Source of the DNA: Chloroflexota bacterium
GTDB taxonomy: Bacteria; Chloroflexota; UBA6077; SHYK01
Length of the DNA: 43,170 bases
Assembly (NCBI GenBank): GCA_009377635.1
Contig: WHTR01000018.1
Span: forward strand, 1-43,170
Direction of reading: 5' to 3'
Shown here: piece by piece, positions 8,881-16,250 of the stretch
Position numbering within the stretch: the stretch's first letter is position 1
Layout of the letters: each line of letters starts with the position of its first letter
Notes under the pieces: generated by a model
Databases searched by the model: none
Told to the model about the DNA's origin: nothing
The model's input: the letters and a program-made list of their open reading frames with translations, nothing else
Program-made: the position numbers and the translations under genes

Positions 8881-9348
8881 TTAACCGGCCGCCTTAACCC
8901 GCTGTCGCGCGTTGTAGGCACGCTGGTGAGCGTTGATGCACGTCCGACAGCGCCGAGCGCCATCCTTCGCGAGGTAGAGATTGCGGCCCTTGTACGGATG
9001 CCCCTTCGGGCAATGTGTCTTCCGCGCGTTGAGTCCGGGGATCGTGTCTCCACGCAGCAGATTCACGTGGATGGGCACGGGCTCTAGATGGGCAGGATTG
9101 ACGCACGTCGTGTTCCTGCACAGGTGGTCAATCGTTAGACCATCCGGGATCGGCCCAACGAGCAGTTGGTAAGAGAACCGATGGGCGAGCCGCATGCCGT
9201 CGTGGTAGACGCCAAATCGCCCGTAACCATTGCCGATGGCACCCAGCCAGTTCCAACATTCCGTTTCCGGGTCCCTCAAGACCTTGGGCCAGAAACGCTC
9301 TTCGTTTGTCTTGGGTGGAGGTCCCCCCCGACGTCTCAGTTCATCCAT
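8881..9348 (-). CDS. HNH homing-type endonuclease between chaperones and tape measure (155 aa)
   Basis: Start chosen at 9348 (MDELRRRGG) because GGAG lies 5 bases upstream; an in-frame start at 9396 is possible. Seen: the RFWPKV lead-in, CWNWLGA, then the HNH_3 core RLAHRFSYQLLVGPIPDGLTI, DHLCRNTTCVNPAHLEP and a C-terminal zinc ribbon (CPKGHPYKG, CRTCINAHQRAYNARQR). This class cleaves DNA and is usually a free-standing homing element. It interrupts the otherwise conserved order chaperone then tape measure. It is clearly related to the enzymes at 32431 and 34685. Confidence 0.9.
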   Translation of the reverse strand: MDELRRRGGPPPKTNEERFWPKVLRDPETECWNWLGAIGNGYGRFGVYHDGMRLAHRFSYQLLVGPIPDGLTIDHLCRNTTCVNPAHLEPVPIHVNLLRGDTIPGLNARKTHCPKGHPYKGRNLYLAKDGARRCRTCINAHQRAYNARQRVKAAG

Positions 9349-9494
9349 TGAGGCTCCGTTTCCGGGCACTTGGGCAGCACCAGCCAAGGGGCGCACCGTT
9401 CCTTTGGATTGGGGGCTATTTGGAGCCGTAGTAGGCGAACAGGCGTTCGGACGGGGTTACGTGGGTGTGATTTCCGAGGCCCTTAGAATCGCTC

Positions 9495-10234
9495 TCAGTG
9501 GCTGTAGCGGTCCTTGAAGCCCCTTACGATCTCTGCCCCGGATTTGCGCTCCGGCTTCGTCTTCAGGTGCGGGAAGAACGTCCCCGGCGTGGCGGGTGGG
9601 CTGCGGTCGCCCTTGGCCCGTGGATAGCCGTTCACGACGGTCGCCGCGATGACCCCCGCTCTCAGGTCGCGGAACTTCTCGGTCTCGATGTGTCGGCGGT
9701 AGAGGAGATCGAAGCCCTTGAGGGTCAGCTTCCCGAAGTCTGGATCGGTGAGTCCGAGGTCGTATCGCCCGATGGCCCAGAGGTCTCTCCAGGTGACGGG
9801 CTCACGGCTTCCCCCGGAGCATCGGGTTCCTTCTCCTCGTCAGGTTCCGGCAGCGACACTCGCCGGAGCTCCATGAGCTTGTCGTAGATGTAGTTGAGGT
9901 TCGACGGCGTGACCAGCCTGCGGACCTGCCGCAACCCCTCCTCGTTCTCGAGCGCGGGATCGTCGTCAACGAGACAGGCCCACAGCCACGCCGTCATCGT
10001 CGAGACGGTCATCGCCTCGAAGTCGGGGATGAGGAGGTCGTCGAGATCGACCGGGCCCTCCGACTGGACCGCCTCGAACCCCGCTTGGAGGATGAGATGG
10101 ACCGGCATCTGGAACGTCCTCGGATCGAGAGCGTTCTTGCCGGTCTCTTCCTCGAAGGCGTTGTAAGAGTTGCCGTTCTCGACCAGGTACCGCTTGCGGT
10201 CCAGTTCGATCTCGACTGGTTTGACCAGCCGCAC
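9495..10234 (-). CDS. Tail assembly chaperone, -1 frameshift fusion (gpG-T type)
   Basis: The short chaperone frame stops at 9725. A second frame runs open across 9495-9835 and encodes a protein-like extension (VTWRDLWAIGRYDLG, FDLLYRRHIETEKF, ending KDRYSH and stop at 9495). The frame difference is exactly -1 on the minus strand. The -1 frame is closed just upstream by a TGA, so the shift must occur in the short overlap. That overlap contains GGGGGAA at 9815-9809. Lambda-like siphoviruses make a short and a frameshifted long chaperone that load the tape measure. About 105 residues are added. Position before the tape measure supports this. Confidence 0.8.
9725..10234 (-). CDS. Tail assembly chaperone, short form (gpG-like, 169 aa)
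   Basis: GTG start at 10234 overlaps the tail tube stop (TAGTG). N-terminal residues 1-110 are helical and acidic (MRLVKPVEIELDRKRYLVE, PSNLNYIYDKLMELRR), typical of tail assembly chaperones. The C-terminus is a Pro/Ser/Gly-rich tail that is an artefact of reading the zero frame past the slippery site. It sits between tail tube and tape measure, the invariant place for this pair. Confidence 0.82.
   Translation of the reverse strand: MRLVKPVEIELDRKRYLVENGNSYNAFEEETGKNALDPRTFQMPVHLILQAGFEAVQSEGPVDLDDLLIPDFEAMTVSTMTAWLWACLVDDDPALENEEGLRQVRRLVTPSNLNYIYDKLMELRRVSLPEPDEEKEPDAPGEAVSPSPGETSGPSGDTTSDSPIQTSGS
9809..9815 (-). promoter_or_regulatory. Candidate -1 slippery heptamer GGGGGAA
   Basis: Reading the minus strand from 9815 to 9809 gives G GGG GAA in the chaperone zero frame. 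It lies between the TGA that closes the -1 frame upstream and the zero-frame stop at 9725. No other slip-prone run was seen in that interval. Slipping at GGG keeps perfect pairing in the P site, while GAA to GGA in the A site is imperfect. Efficiency is unknown. Confidence 0.65.
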
Positions 10235-10665
10235 TACGCGGAGACCTCAGACGGGATGTCCAGGATCTCGCCGTTGATGCGAAGCGAGATCTCGGCCGTC
10301 TTCGGAGCGTCGACGGGCCTCATGATCTTGACGAACGAGACGTAGGCGTTGAAGTCCGCGCCTTCGCCCTCGGTGTCCTCGATCTGGAAGTGTTCGACCG
10401 TCCGCGCGTTCTTGGCGGCTTTGAGCGCCAGGTGACTCGCATGCGACGTGTAGTTGACCGTGAACGCCCAGTCAATCGCCGGCCGTCGTCCGGGGATCTC
10501 CTCATTGAACTCCGTGGGCGACGAATGGCTTGTGACCGTGTGCCACACAGGCGGGCTCTCAGGGTCATCGACGCTGGAAGTGACCTCAGCGATGTCGGTG
10601 AACACTTCCGGGTCTTCGCCATCCCCCATTCGGAGGATGGCCTGGGTAACGACCGCATTTGTCAT
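10234..10665 (-). CDS. Major tail (tail tube) protein (143 aa)
   Basis: A 143-residue protein immediately upstream of the chaperone pair, the usual place of the tail tube subunit. The pattern fits tube proteins: TQAILRMGDGEDPEVFTDI, then TSHSSPTEFNEEIPG, a central AFTVNYTSHASHLALKAAKN and VKIMRPVDAPKTAEISLRING, where the last segment is the conserved final strand pair. It overlaps the NUMOD3-HNH gene by ATGA. It is smaller than lambda gpV because no C-terminal Ig domain is present. Confidence 0.85.
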   Translation of the reverse strand: MTNAVVTQAILRMGDGEDPEVFTDIAEVTSSVDDPESPPVWHTVTSHSSPTEFNEEIPGRRPAIDWAFTVNYTSHASHLALKAAKNARTVEHFQIEDTEGEGADFNAYVSFVKIMRPVDAPKTAEISLRINGEILDIPSEVSA

Positions 10666-11120
10666 CGTTCTTCTTCCTTCCTGTTCCGGTTGGCATGGTC
10701 ATACCTCTTGTGGTGCGAGCCGCAGAGCCGCATATAGTCCTCGACGCGAACGGAGTAGCGGTAGCCCGTGCGCTGCGCGATCCTTACGAACTCGGCGGGA
10801 GTGCCATGGCTAAAGGCGGCCTCTAATTGCCCCTTGCAGGTGTCGTCGGCGTGGGCGCAGGGCTGTCCAGATAGAACCTCCTTCGCGCGTCGATGGGCGG
10901 ACATGTAGCTGATGTTGTCGCCCCTCCAGTTGCCGTTCCGTTCTCCTATGCGAGCTCTGGCAGCGACAGCAAGATGCGCTCGGTGGGATGGGCTTTTGGG
11001 AAGACCCGTCAAGGAATCGGCAATCTTCGCCTTGGTGTCGGCGGACTTCGGGACGCCCTTGCGGGCAGCGGAAATCTTTGCCTTGGTCTCGGCGGTGCGT
11101 TCGTAGACCCCAGAGGGCAT
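10662..11120 (-). CDS. NUMOD3 plus HNH-type homing endonuclease (152 aa)
   Basis: Start MPSGVYERTAETKAK at 11120, with GAGAAG 5 bases upstream. Residues 5-45 hold two NUMOD3-type DNA-binding motifs (TAETKAKISAARKG and SADTKAKIADSLTG). The C-terminal half carries a Cys/His nuclease-like region (CAHADDTCKG, LCGSHHKRYDHANR). This domain order matches HNH/GIY homing endonucleases. It lies between a small head-tail gene and the tail tube gene, interrupting an otherwise structural block. The nuclease core is atypical, so cleavage activity is less certain than in the other HNH genes. Confidence 0.75.
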   Translation of the reverse strand: MPSGVYERTAETKAKISAARKGVPKSADTKAKIADSLTGLPKSPSHRAHLAVAARARIGERNGNWRGDNISYMSAHRRAKEVLSGQPCAHADDTCKGQLEAAFSHGTPAEFVRIAQRTGYRYSVRVEDYMRLCGSHHKRYDHANRNRKEEER

Positions 11121-11127
11121 CAGCTTC

Positions 11128-11418
11128 TCATGCTTCCTCTTCCTTGAATCCCGCGGCACCGAGGAAATAGCGCGCCTCGGCTTTCTCCTTCTCGGTCATA
11201 GGTCGTTCGGTGATGGGCTCCTCCTTGGCGTTGAGAAGAGGGACGGAAACGGGCTTGGTCACGACCCTCGGCTTGCCGGGGCAATCCTCCCTGGAACAAA
11301 CGTCGGTCATCGTGCGGAGCAGACTGTCCTTGTCGAGATCGGCACGCGGACACACGATGCACGAATAGTTGGGCTGTCCCTTCCACTTGCCGACCGTGTA
11401 GGGCTTCTTTCGCGCCAT
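11128..11418 (-). CDS. Small Cys-containing protein in neck region (96 aa)
   Basis: Starts MARKKPYTVGKWKGQPNYSC at 11418, overlapping the upstream gene by TGATG. It holds SCIVCPRADLDKD and VCSREDCPG, possibly one zinc site, and ends with a charged helix (TEKEKAEARYFLGAAGF). Comparable small proteins lie between tail terminator and tail tube in actinobacteriophages. No function is known to me. Confidence 0.6.
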   Translation of the reverse strand: MARKKPYTVGKWKGQPNYSCIVCPRADLDKDSLLRTMTDVCSREDCPGKPRVVTKPVSVPLLNAKEEPITERPMTEKEKAEARYFLGAAGFKEEEA

Positions 11419-11831
11419 CAGACCTCCTTGAATGTAGAGAAGAAATCAATGTCCTCGACGTGGCGTTGGGTATCGGTCTCGTAGTCGTCGTGCTCCCCCG
11501 CGGTGACTATCGAGTCGATCCGTACCGGGTTGGCGCCGGGGCAGTTGCCGCGATAGCCGACCAGCGCGTTCCGAACCGCGGCGGCCAGTTGCTTGGCCCC
11601 CTCGCTCGTGGTCGCGACACAGCGGCACTCGATGCGCGGACGTGCCAGTCCCGACGGTCCGTCGTGCGCGTGATTCAGCCTCACGGTCGAGATGCGCCGG
11701 ACCCGGATGTAGGGCAGGGTCGGGGTCTGGGGCACCGAACCGAGGGTGTAGATGCGCGTCGACGTGAGATTCGTCACGCTGGAAGCCGCATTGAGCACCC
11801 GCACGATGCCTACCTCGATGCTGACGCTCAC
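11418..11831 (-). CDS. Tail terminator / tail completion protein, DUF3168-like (137 aa)
   Basis: The N-terminus MSVSIEVGIVRVLNAASSVT, the LPYIRVRRIS strand and the CRCVATTSEGAKQLAAAVRN helix followed by HVEDIDFFSTF reproduce the DUF3168 / gpU-like tail terminator pattern. This protein caps the tail tube and joins tail to head. Position between the HK97-gp10-like protein and the tail tube agrees. Confidence 0.75.
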   Translation of the reverse strand: MSVSIEVGIVRVLNAASSVTNLTSTRIYTLGSVPQTPTLPYIRVRRISTVRLNHAHDGPSGLARPRIECRCVATTSEGAKQLAAAVRNALVGYRGNCPGANPVRIDSIVTAGEHDDYETDTQRHVEDIDFFSTFKEV

Positions 11832-12226
11832 AGGATGCCCGCCCTTCTGAGATTCCCGAGAACGACGGTGATCACGGCGAGCACGATCTCGGCTTGGTCC
11901 TCATCTGCCGTGGGCCGCACGAAGGGTTGCGCCTCCATCGAGGTCGTGCCGTGTTCGAGGAAGATCCAGCGGAACGCTCGTTCCATACCCGGGTTGACCC
12001 GAGTCTCGACCGATGCGCGCGTAGGGGTTGCTCGTTCGCGCCCGATCTCCAGATTCGAGAGCAGTTCCCCCTCGTCGACCGGCACCCGGCCATAGAGCCC
12101 TTCGAGCGCGACCTCGGCCCCCGCGCGTGCCGCCTCGATCAGGTAGGGACCGGTCGTGTAGAGCCGGAGATCATCAACGAGTATCTGGGCTTCCTTCATG
12201 CCCGTCATCGTGAGACCGGCGGTCAT
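11828..12226 (-). CDS. HK97 gp10-like neck protein (132 aa)
   Basis: Start at 12226 chosen from the ATGA overlap with the 75-aa gene. Upstream in-frame sequence has no coding character. The protein shows the HK97-gp10 type pattern: a long helix (GPYLIEAARAGAEVALEGLYGRVPVDEGELLSNLEIG), then FRWIFLEHGTTSMEAQPFVRPTADED, where the EHGTxxMxAxPFVRPA-like segment is diagnostic. In head-tail joining it follows head closure and precedes the tail terminator. Confidence 0.8.
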   Translation of the reverse strand: MTAGLTMTGMKEAQILVDDLRLYTTGPYLIEAARAGAEVALEGLYGRVPVDEGELLSNLEIGRERATPTRASVETRVNPGMERAFRWIFLEHGTTSMEAQPFVRPTADEDQAEIVLAVITVVLGNLRRAGIL

Positions 12227-12450
12227 CGAAAGTCGCTCGGAAGCGGTAATGGTGCGTCGATTTCCGGCTCTACGGTGTCCAGTCGCCGGAACAAATCCTC
12301 GATGGATGGAGACGAGAGGGAGGTGCTGTACTTGCCATCGCCCCATTCGGCGTGGAACCTGCCGTTGCTGTGCGGCTCAATCGTGATCGGGCCGAACTTC
12401 CGGATCACCCGATCAACCAAGACATCCAACAAGACGTACGGGGCGGTCAT
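12223..12450 (-). CDS. Unknown small neck-region protein (75 aa)
   Basis: A 75-residue protein joined by ATGA overlaps on both sides to head closure and HK97-gp10-like genes. It has alternating strand-like and helical segments (YVLLDVLVDRVIRKFG, SPSIEDLFRRLDTVEP). No family recognised. Probably co-translated with the connector genes, but it could be dispensable. Confidence 0.55.
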   Translation of the reverse strand: MTAPYVLLDVLVDRVIRKFGPITIEPHSNGRFHAEWGDGKYSTSLSSPSIEDLFRRLDTVEPEIDAPLPLPSDFR

Positions 12451-12785
12451 CGGACGAGCCTCAGCGCGCAGCGGGTGTAGGTCTCGTGGCTATCGGTGTC
12501 ACTCCACTCGATGTCGAACGTGACGCCCTTGCAGATAGCGCGCATCTTCTCGGTCACGAGCGGCTTGTAGTCCTGGAGATAGAGGTAGCGATCGATCTCG
12601 ACGCGCGTCCCATCCGGGGATTCGATCTCGCGTTCCCCTTGCCGCATCGGTTGGGCCAACTGCGCGGGGAGGTCGACGTGGTCCGTGAGGTCCGCCCACG
12701 TCTCCGTTACCGCGCCGTCGACCACGGTTTCGGTAGCGGCCTGGATCGTGGCGGTCTGGGGAAACATGCGCGCGGAAGGTTTCAA
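12447..12785 (-). CDS. Head closure / head-tail adaptor, gp16-type (112 aa)
   Basis: TTG start at 12785 chosen over ATG at 12767: GAAGGAG lies 5 bases upstream of the TTG, and TTGA overlaps the stop of the glycosyltransferase gene. The ATG has no ribosome site. The protein begins KPSARMFPQTATI and continues with WADLTDHVDLPAQLAQP, EIDRYLYLQDYKPLVTEKMR and the closing strand YTRCALRLVR. This is the usual layout of the small beta-barrel stopper protein that closes the portal channel after packaging. Confidence 0.72.
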   Translation of the reverse strand: MKPSARMFPQTATIQAATETVVDGAVTETWADLTDHVDLPAQLAQPMRQGEREIESPDGTRVEIDRYLYLQDYKPLVTEKMRAICKGVTFDIEWSDTDSHETYTRCALRLVR

Positions 12786-14182
12786 GCCGACTCCTTCAAA
12801 AGCGCATCGAGGGCCGCCTGATCGCTCGGTTTCCAGACATCCTTGTGCCCGGAGTAGCCGAGGTGGTAGGTGAACCCGTGCTTGGCGAAGAACCGGAGCC
12901 GGAACTCTGGGCGACGGCGCATCCGTCGGTAGGCCGGCGTCCGCTGAGGCTTGTGCTCGACGATGCAGCCGGGAGCGAATAGCACCTCGGCCCCCGCCTC
13001 TCTGAGCCGGAGGAAATAGTCCGTATGCTCTGAGGTCTTCAGCTCTTCGTCCCACTGGTGCTCGTGGAAGAACTCCGTCCGCCCCATGAGGATGTTGAGC
13101 CCGAAGTCGACCTGTGCCCACCGGATCCCGGCAGTCTTGTAAGTCGGCCCCCGGTACTTGACGAGGTGGAGACCCCCGTCCTCGGGAAACTCGTAGGTGC
13201 CCTCCCAATTGACGACTCGGCGGTTCATCGTCATCGACCCGCAGATGAGGTCCCCGTACTCGAGGAGCTTGAGCATGTCGGGGAGCCGCGAGCGAGCCGA
13301 GAGGATCATGTCGTCATCCATGATGAAGGTGTAAGGGGTCGTGACTTCTTTCACTCCCTCGTTCCGGCCTGCTGAGAGCCCCGAGTCATAGGGAAGCTCT
13401 AGATACCGGACCCCTGGGAGACGCTCGGAGATGTCCACACCCGAGTCATCGACCACGATGATCTCCATCTCGGGATATGTCTGCTTGACCGACTCAACCG
13501 CTCGGACCACCAGCTCCGGTCGCATGAACGTCTTGATGACCGCCGTCACGTCTTCGAGTGAGACCTTCTTAGGAGGGACGCTGGGGCCGGTGTAGTCGGG
13601 GTGGGTCTCGGGGGTGATGCAGAACGGGTCCCGCTTCCAGTCCCACTTGAGGACTCGTTGTCGCCACTTGGGGCCGTAGCGAGCCACGAGCATGGGGATA
13701 GGTTGCACAGGCACGGGCACGATCGCGCCGTTGAAAGTCCGCCTGCGCTGGCGTGCTACGAGCGAACGATCGAACTCTGAGACGATCAGCTTCCACTGGC
13801 CCTTCTTGCGATACCAGGAACCCTGCCAGCAGAGCGCCGGATCATCGACGAGCTCGCCGAACCGAACTGTGCCCGGGTAGAAGTAGAAGATGTCGACCTT
13901 GATACTGCCCCGCTTGAACGCCTGCTCGAACCCGCGCTCAGGCGTTCCGTAGGTGTGGTGTAGATGGAAGCCCGCGGCCTCCATCGCCGCCTGGATCTCC
14001 TCGTGTCGCTCCGGTTGCCAGCAGGAGAAATCGATGTCGAGATCGTGGCGCATGATCCGCTTGTCGCGCACCATCCCCAGCAGGGTCCCGCAGTCGGCCC
14101 AATACTTCACGCCGACCGATCCGAGGGCGTCGTTCGCTTCCTGGAAGGCCCTGATCGCAGCCTTCGGGTCCATCCCGTTCAA
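12782..14182 (-). CDS. LicD-type phosphotransferase fused to a GT12-like glycosyltransferase (466 aa)
   Basis: TTG start at 14182 chosen: AAGGAA lies 6 bases upstream and TTGA overlaps the connector stop. An ATG at 14173 is the alternative. Residues 25-175 are LicD/fukutin-like: GTLLG 32-36, HDLDIDF 46-52 (metal-binding acidic triad), VDIF 96-99, and the family end YGPKW 169-173. LicD enzymes transfer phosphocholine or polyol phosphate to glycans. Residues 212-420 are a family-2-fold glycosyltransferase closest by eye to the beta-1,4-GalNAc transferase group: VIKTFMRP 215-222, VVDDS 243-247, SAGRNEG 270-276, MDDD 288-291, VEH 408-410. No signal or membrane segment is visible. It lies among connector genes and is presumably expressed late. 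Confidence 0.82.
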   Translation of the reverse strand: MNGMDPKAAIRAFQEANDALGSVGVKYWADCGTLLGMVRDKRIMRHDLDIDFSCWQPERHEEIQAAMEAAGFHLHHTYGTPERGFEQAFKRGSIKVDIFYFYPGTVRFGELVDDPALCWQGSWYRKKGQWKLIVSEFDRSLVARQRRRTFNGAIVPVPVQPIPMLVARYGPKWRQRVLKWDWKRDPFCITPETHPDYTGPSVPPKKVSLEDVTAVIKTFMRPELVVRAVESVKQTYPEMEIIVVDDSGVDISERLPGVRYLELPYDSGLSAGRNEGVKEVTTPYTFIMDDDMILSARSRLPDMLKLLEYGDLICGSMTMNRRVVNWEGTYEFPEDGGLHLVKYRGPTYKTAGIRWAQVDFGLNILMGRTEFFHEHQWDEELKTSEHTDYFLRLREAGAEVLFAPGCIVEHKPQRTPAYRRMRRRPEFRLRFFAKHGFTYHLGYSGHKDVWKPSDQAALDALLKESA

Positions 14183-14655
14183 GAGGGTTCCTTCACGTCC
14201 CAGGGGATCGGCTCGCCCTCCGGCTCCACGTCGATGTACACGGTCGGCACATCGAGGGTCGTCTCCATGCGGGTCGTCGCCTGGGTCCACAGACCCGTCT
14301 TGCCGGCGACTTGCCGGATCAGCTTCTTCTCGGCCTTGGTCAGATACAGCCCGCTTGAGGACGGGGCGCGCCACTGGTAATCCCCCAGGGTTTCCCCTTG
14401 GACCTCATCGGACACGAGGTAGGCACGCTTCGCCACCGCGATGGTGATCGTCACGATGACGTCCGGCAGGTCGGCGTCGAGGTCATACAGACCGACTGAG
14501 AGGTCGTCCTCGGTTGCCCACGTCAATCCCGCCTCTTGGCGGATGAGCGAGGACGCATCGTCTAGCGCCGCTTGAGCGCGATCTTCGTCCGCGGAGGAGA
14601 CTCCCCCCGCGATCCGAGCTTCGAACTGCTCAAGCGACGCTAACGATGGCAGCAT
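14179..14655 (-). CDS. Head-tail connector, gp6/gp15-like (158 aa)
   Basis: It follows the capsid gene with no gap. The helical start (LASLEQFEARIAGGVSSADEDRAQAALDDASSLIRQEAG) and the central VIVTITIAVAKRAY helix match the adaptor that binds the portal crown in HK97/SPP1-type phages. The C-terminal part TKAEKKLIRQVAG adds another helix. No conflicting motif. Confidence 0.8.
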   Translation of the reverse strand: MLPSLASLEQFEARIAGGVSSADEDRAQAALDDASSLIRQEAGLTWATEDDLSVGLYDLDADLPDVIVTITIAVAKRAYLVSDEVQGETLGDYQWRAPSSSGLYLTKAEKKLIRQVAGKTGLWTQATTRMETTLDVPTVYIDVEPEGEPIPWDVKEPS

Positions 14656-15603
14656 CTAGCTCGAGACCTCGTTCACGAACTTGACCGCACGGACGAGGAT
14701 CTCTTCCGTGTCGGACAGAGGATCGGCGAAGGGAACGAACTTCCCATCCGCGTCGATCTCGCCGTGGTCGAGGACCACCGCGGTGCCGATGAACACGTCC
14801 GCAAGCAGACGGTCCTGGACGTTGAGGAAGTCGTAGTCCCGCAGTGCCCTCATCGAGAGTCCTGCGAAGCTCTCCGACGTCCCCCAGGTCACGCCCTCCG
14901 GAACGATGGGTGCCTGCATCGAGAGCACGTATGCGCTCTTGTGGAAGGCGAACCCCTCGTCGGGGTCGATCGCGTTGGAGGTCGTGACGGTGAAGCCGGC
15001 GATGCGCCCGATCTGGGCGTCGCGCAGCGCCGAGTCCGAACCGGACCCGTCGAAGCGCGCGAGGTGGTCCGACTTCAGGACCTGGGCCTCGAGGTTGGAA
15101 CCGAGCACGAGCCCGCGCCCCTGCATCGGGACATTGGCGTTGTTGAGCGCCTTGCGCGCGTCGATCAGCGAGTTGTAGGGATCGGCTTCATCCCACTCGA
15201 CCTCGACTTCGTAGGTCGCTCCGGACATCTCGGTCGCTACCGCGTCCTCGACGCCCCGTGCCACGGACTGCACGACCGGCTTCGTGACCTGCTCGCCGAA
15301 CGAGACGATGTCGAGCGTCAGCTCTTCATCGGTGATCGCGACAGCCTTGTAGACGTCGGTGTCGAGTGTGACGTCGATCTTCGTCTCGTTGATGTTGTCG
15401 ACCGTGATCGGACGCCCCTCACGCAGCGTCCGCGTACGCGCCTCGGTGTAGGCCGGCACGCGGATCGAGATCGTGTCGTCCTTGGCACCCTTGAAGCTGC
15501 CGCCGGCGTCTCGCCACACGAGACCGGGAAGTACGATCTCGCGCGTGAGCAAGCCGAGGGCCTGTCGGATGATCTGTTCCGCCTTCAGGAACTCATTGGC
15601 CAT
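14656..15603 (-). CDS. Major capsid protein, P22-coat-like (315 aa)
   Basis: Located directly after a scaffold-like gene and before the connector. N-terminus MANEFLKAEQIIRQALGLLTREIVLP, then SIRVPAYTEARTRTLREGRPITVDNINETKIDVTLDTDVYKAVAITDEELT, follows the P22 gp5-like capsid group common in actinobacteriophages. The C-terminal half LSMRALRDYDFLNVQDRLLADVFIGTAVVLDHG supports it. HK97-fold shell protein. No N-terminal delta domain, so an independent scaffold is needed, and one is present upstream. Confidence 0.88.
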   Translation of the reverse strand: MANEFLKAEQIIRQALGLLTREIVLPGLVWRDAGGSFKGAKDDTISIRVPAYTEARTRTLREGRPITVDNINETKIDVTLDTDVYKAVAITDEELTLDIVSFGEQVTKPVVQSVARGVEDAVATEMSGATYEVEVEWDEADPYNSLIDARKALNNANVPMQGRGLVLGSNLEAQVLKSDHLARFDGSGSDSALRDAQIGRIAGFTVTTSNAIDPDEGFAFHKSAYVLSMQAPIVPEGVTWGTSESFAGLSMRALRDYDFLNVQDRLLADVFIGTAVVLDHGEIDADGKFVPFADPLSDTEEILVRAVKFVNEVSS

Positions 15604-15625
15604 CGGTGGTCCTTCTCCTTAGTGC

Positions 15626-16198
15626 TTAGTCCCGAGAGATCTGGCCCGCGAGCTTCTTCGGGTCCAGTTCGACGGGCTCTTCGGTGGGATCGCCGCCGCC
15701 TTTCAGTCGTTCTCGGCGGTTGGGTCCTCCCTTGCCACCGTCGGATGACGGCTTGAACGATTCGAGGAGCTCGTCGGCATCGGCTTCGAGCTCCTCTTCG
15801 GTGCTGCCGATCAGGCGCTTCGCCTGTGTCTCCGTGAGGCCCTTCCGGAGGGCGACGCGCAGACGGAGAAGGTCCGTCTCGGCTTTCGTTGCTTTGTCCT
15901 CCAGGGACTTGGTCTTCTCGGCGGCCTTCTCGAGATCGGACTTCTTGGCGTCCTCGATCTCCTTGAGCCTGCCCTCCGCAGCTTCGGCTTCCTTGAGCCT
16001 CTTGCGGAGATTGGCGGCCTCGGAGTTGGCCTTGGCGATCTTTTCCTTCGCCCGCGGCAGGTCGAGGATCTCCTCCTCGGTCTCCTCTTCCTTCGTTTCC
16101 TTCGACTCCTCCTTCTTGGGAGTCTCTTCGCTACCTCCGCCACCGCCTTTGTCCTCTTCGAACACGGTGAACGGGTCGAACAACTCGAACAACGACAT
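15626..16198 (-). CDS. Capsid scaffolding protein (190 aa)
   Basis: Very charged and helical: a Gly- and Glu-rich start, then a long coiled coil from about residue 45 to 120 (KEKIAKANSEAANLRKRLKE and following), then a basic C-terminal segment (NRRERLKGG) that would bind the capsid protein. This is the classic scaffold layout, placed immediately upstream of the capsid gene. A strong AGGAGG site precedes the ATG in a 17-bp block shared with the TerS leader. Confidence 0.85.
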   Translation of the reverse strand: MSLFELFDPFTVFEEDKGGGGGSEETPKKEESKETKEEETEEEILDLPRAKEKIAKANSEAANLRKRLKEAEAAEGRLKEIEDAKKSDLEKAAEKTKSLEDKATKAETDLLRLRVALRKGLTETQAKRLIGSTEEELEADADELLESFKPSSDGGKGGPNRRERLKGGGDPTEEPVELDPKKLAGQISRD

Positions 16199-16199
16199 C

Positions 16200-16216
16200 G
16201 GAACCCTCCTGGGGTC
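16200..16216 (-). promoter_or_regulatory. 17-bp ribosome-site block shared with terS leader
   Basis: On the minus strand this reads GACCCCAGGAGGGTTCC, directly in front of the scaffold ATG. The identical 17 bases precede the TTG of terS at 20856-20840. It provides an excellent AGGAGG. Identity well beyond the Shine-Dalgarno core suggests duplication or a shared translational signal for two proteins needed in large or early amounts. Confidence 0.7.
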
Positions 16217-16218
16217 AT

Positions 16219-16237
16219 GACTGCCTCCGGGGCAGTC
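16219..16237. other. Hairpin between MuF and scaffold genes
   Basis: GACTGCC, loop TCCGG, GGCAGTC: a perfect 7-bp stem in the 52-base gap after the MuF stop on the minus strand and just before the scaffold ribosome site. No T-run follows. It could protect or pause the scaffold-capsid mRNA end rather than terminate. Confidence 0.45.
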
Positions 16238-16250
16238 GGATTGGCCTTGC

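Noticed and set aside
8880-9053. N-terminal extension of the tape measure
   Set aside because: Would overlap the HNH gene by 170 bases and has Arg/Ser/Thr shadow composition; the 8879 start fits the neighbour.
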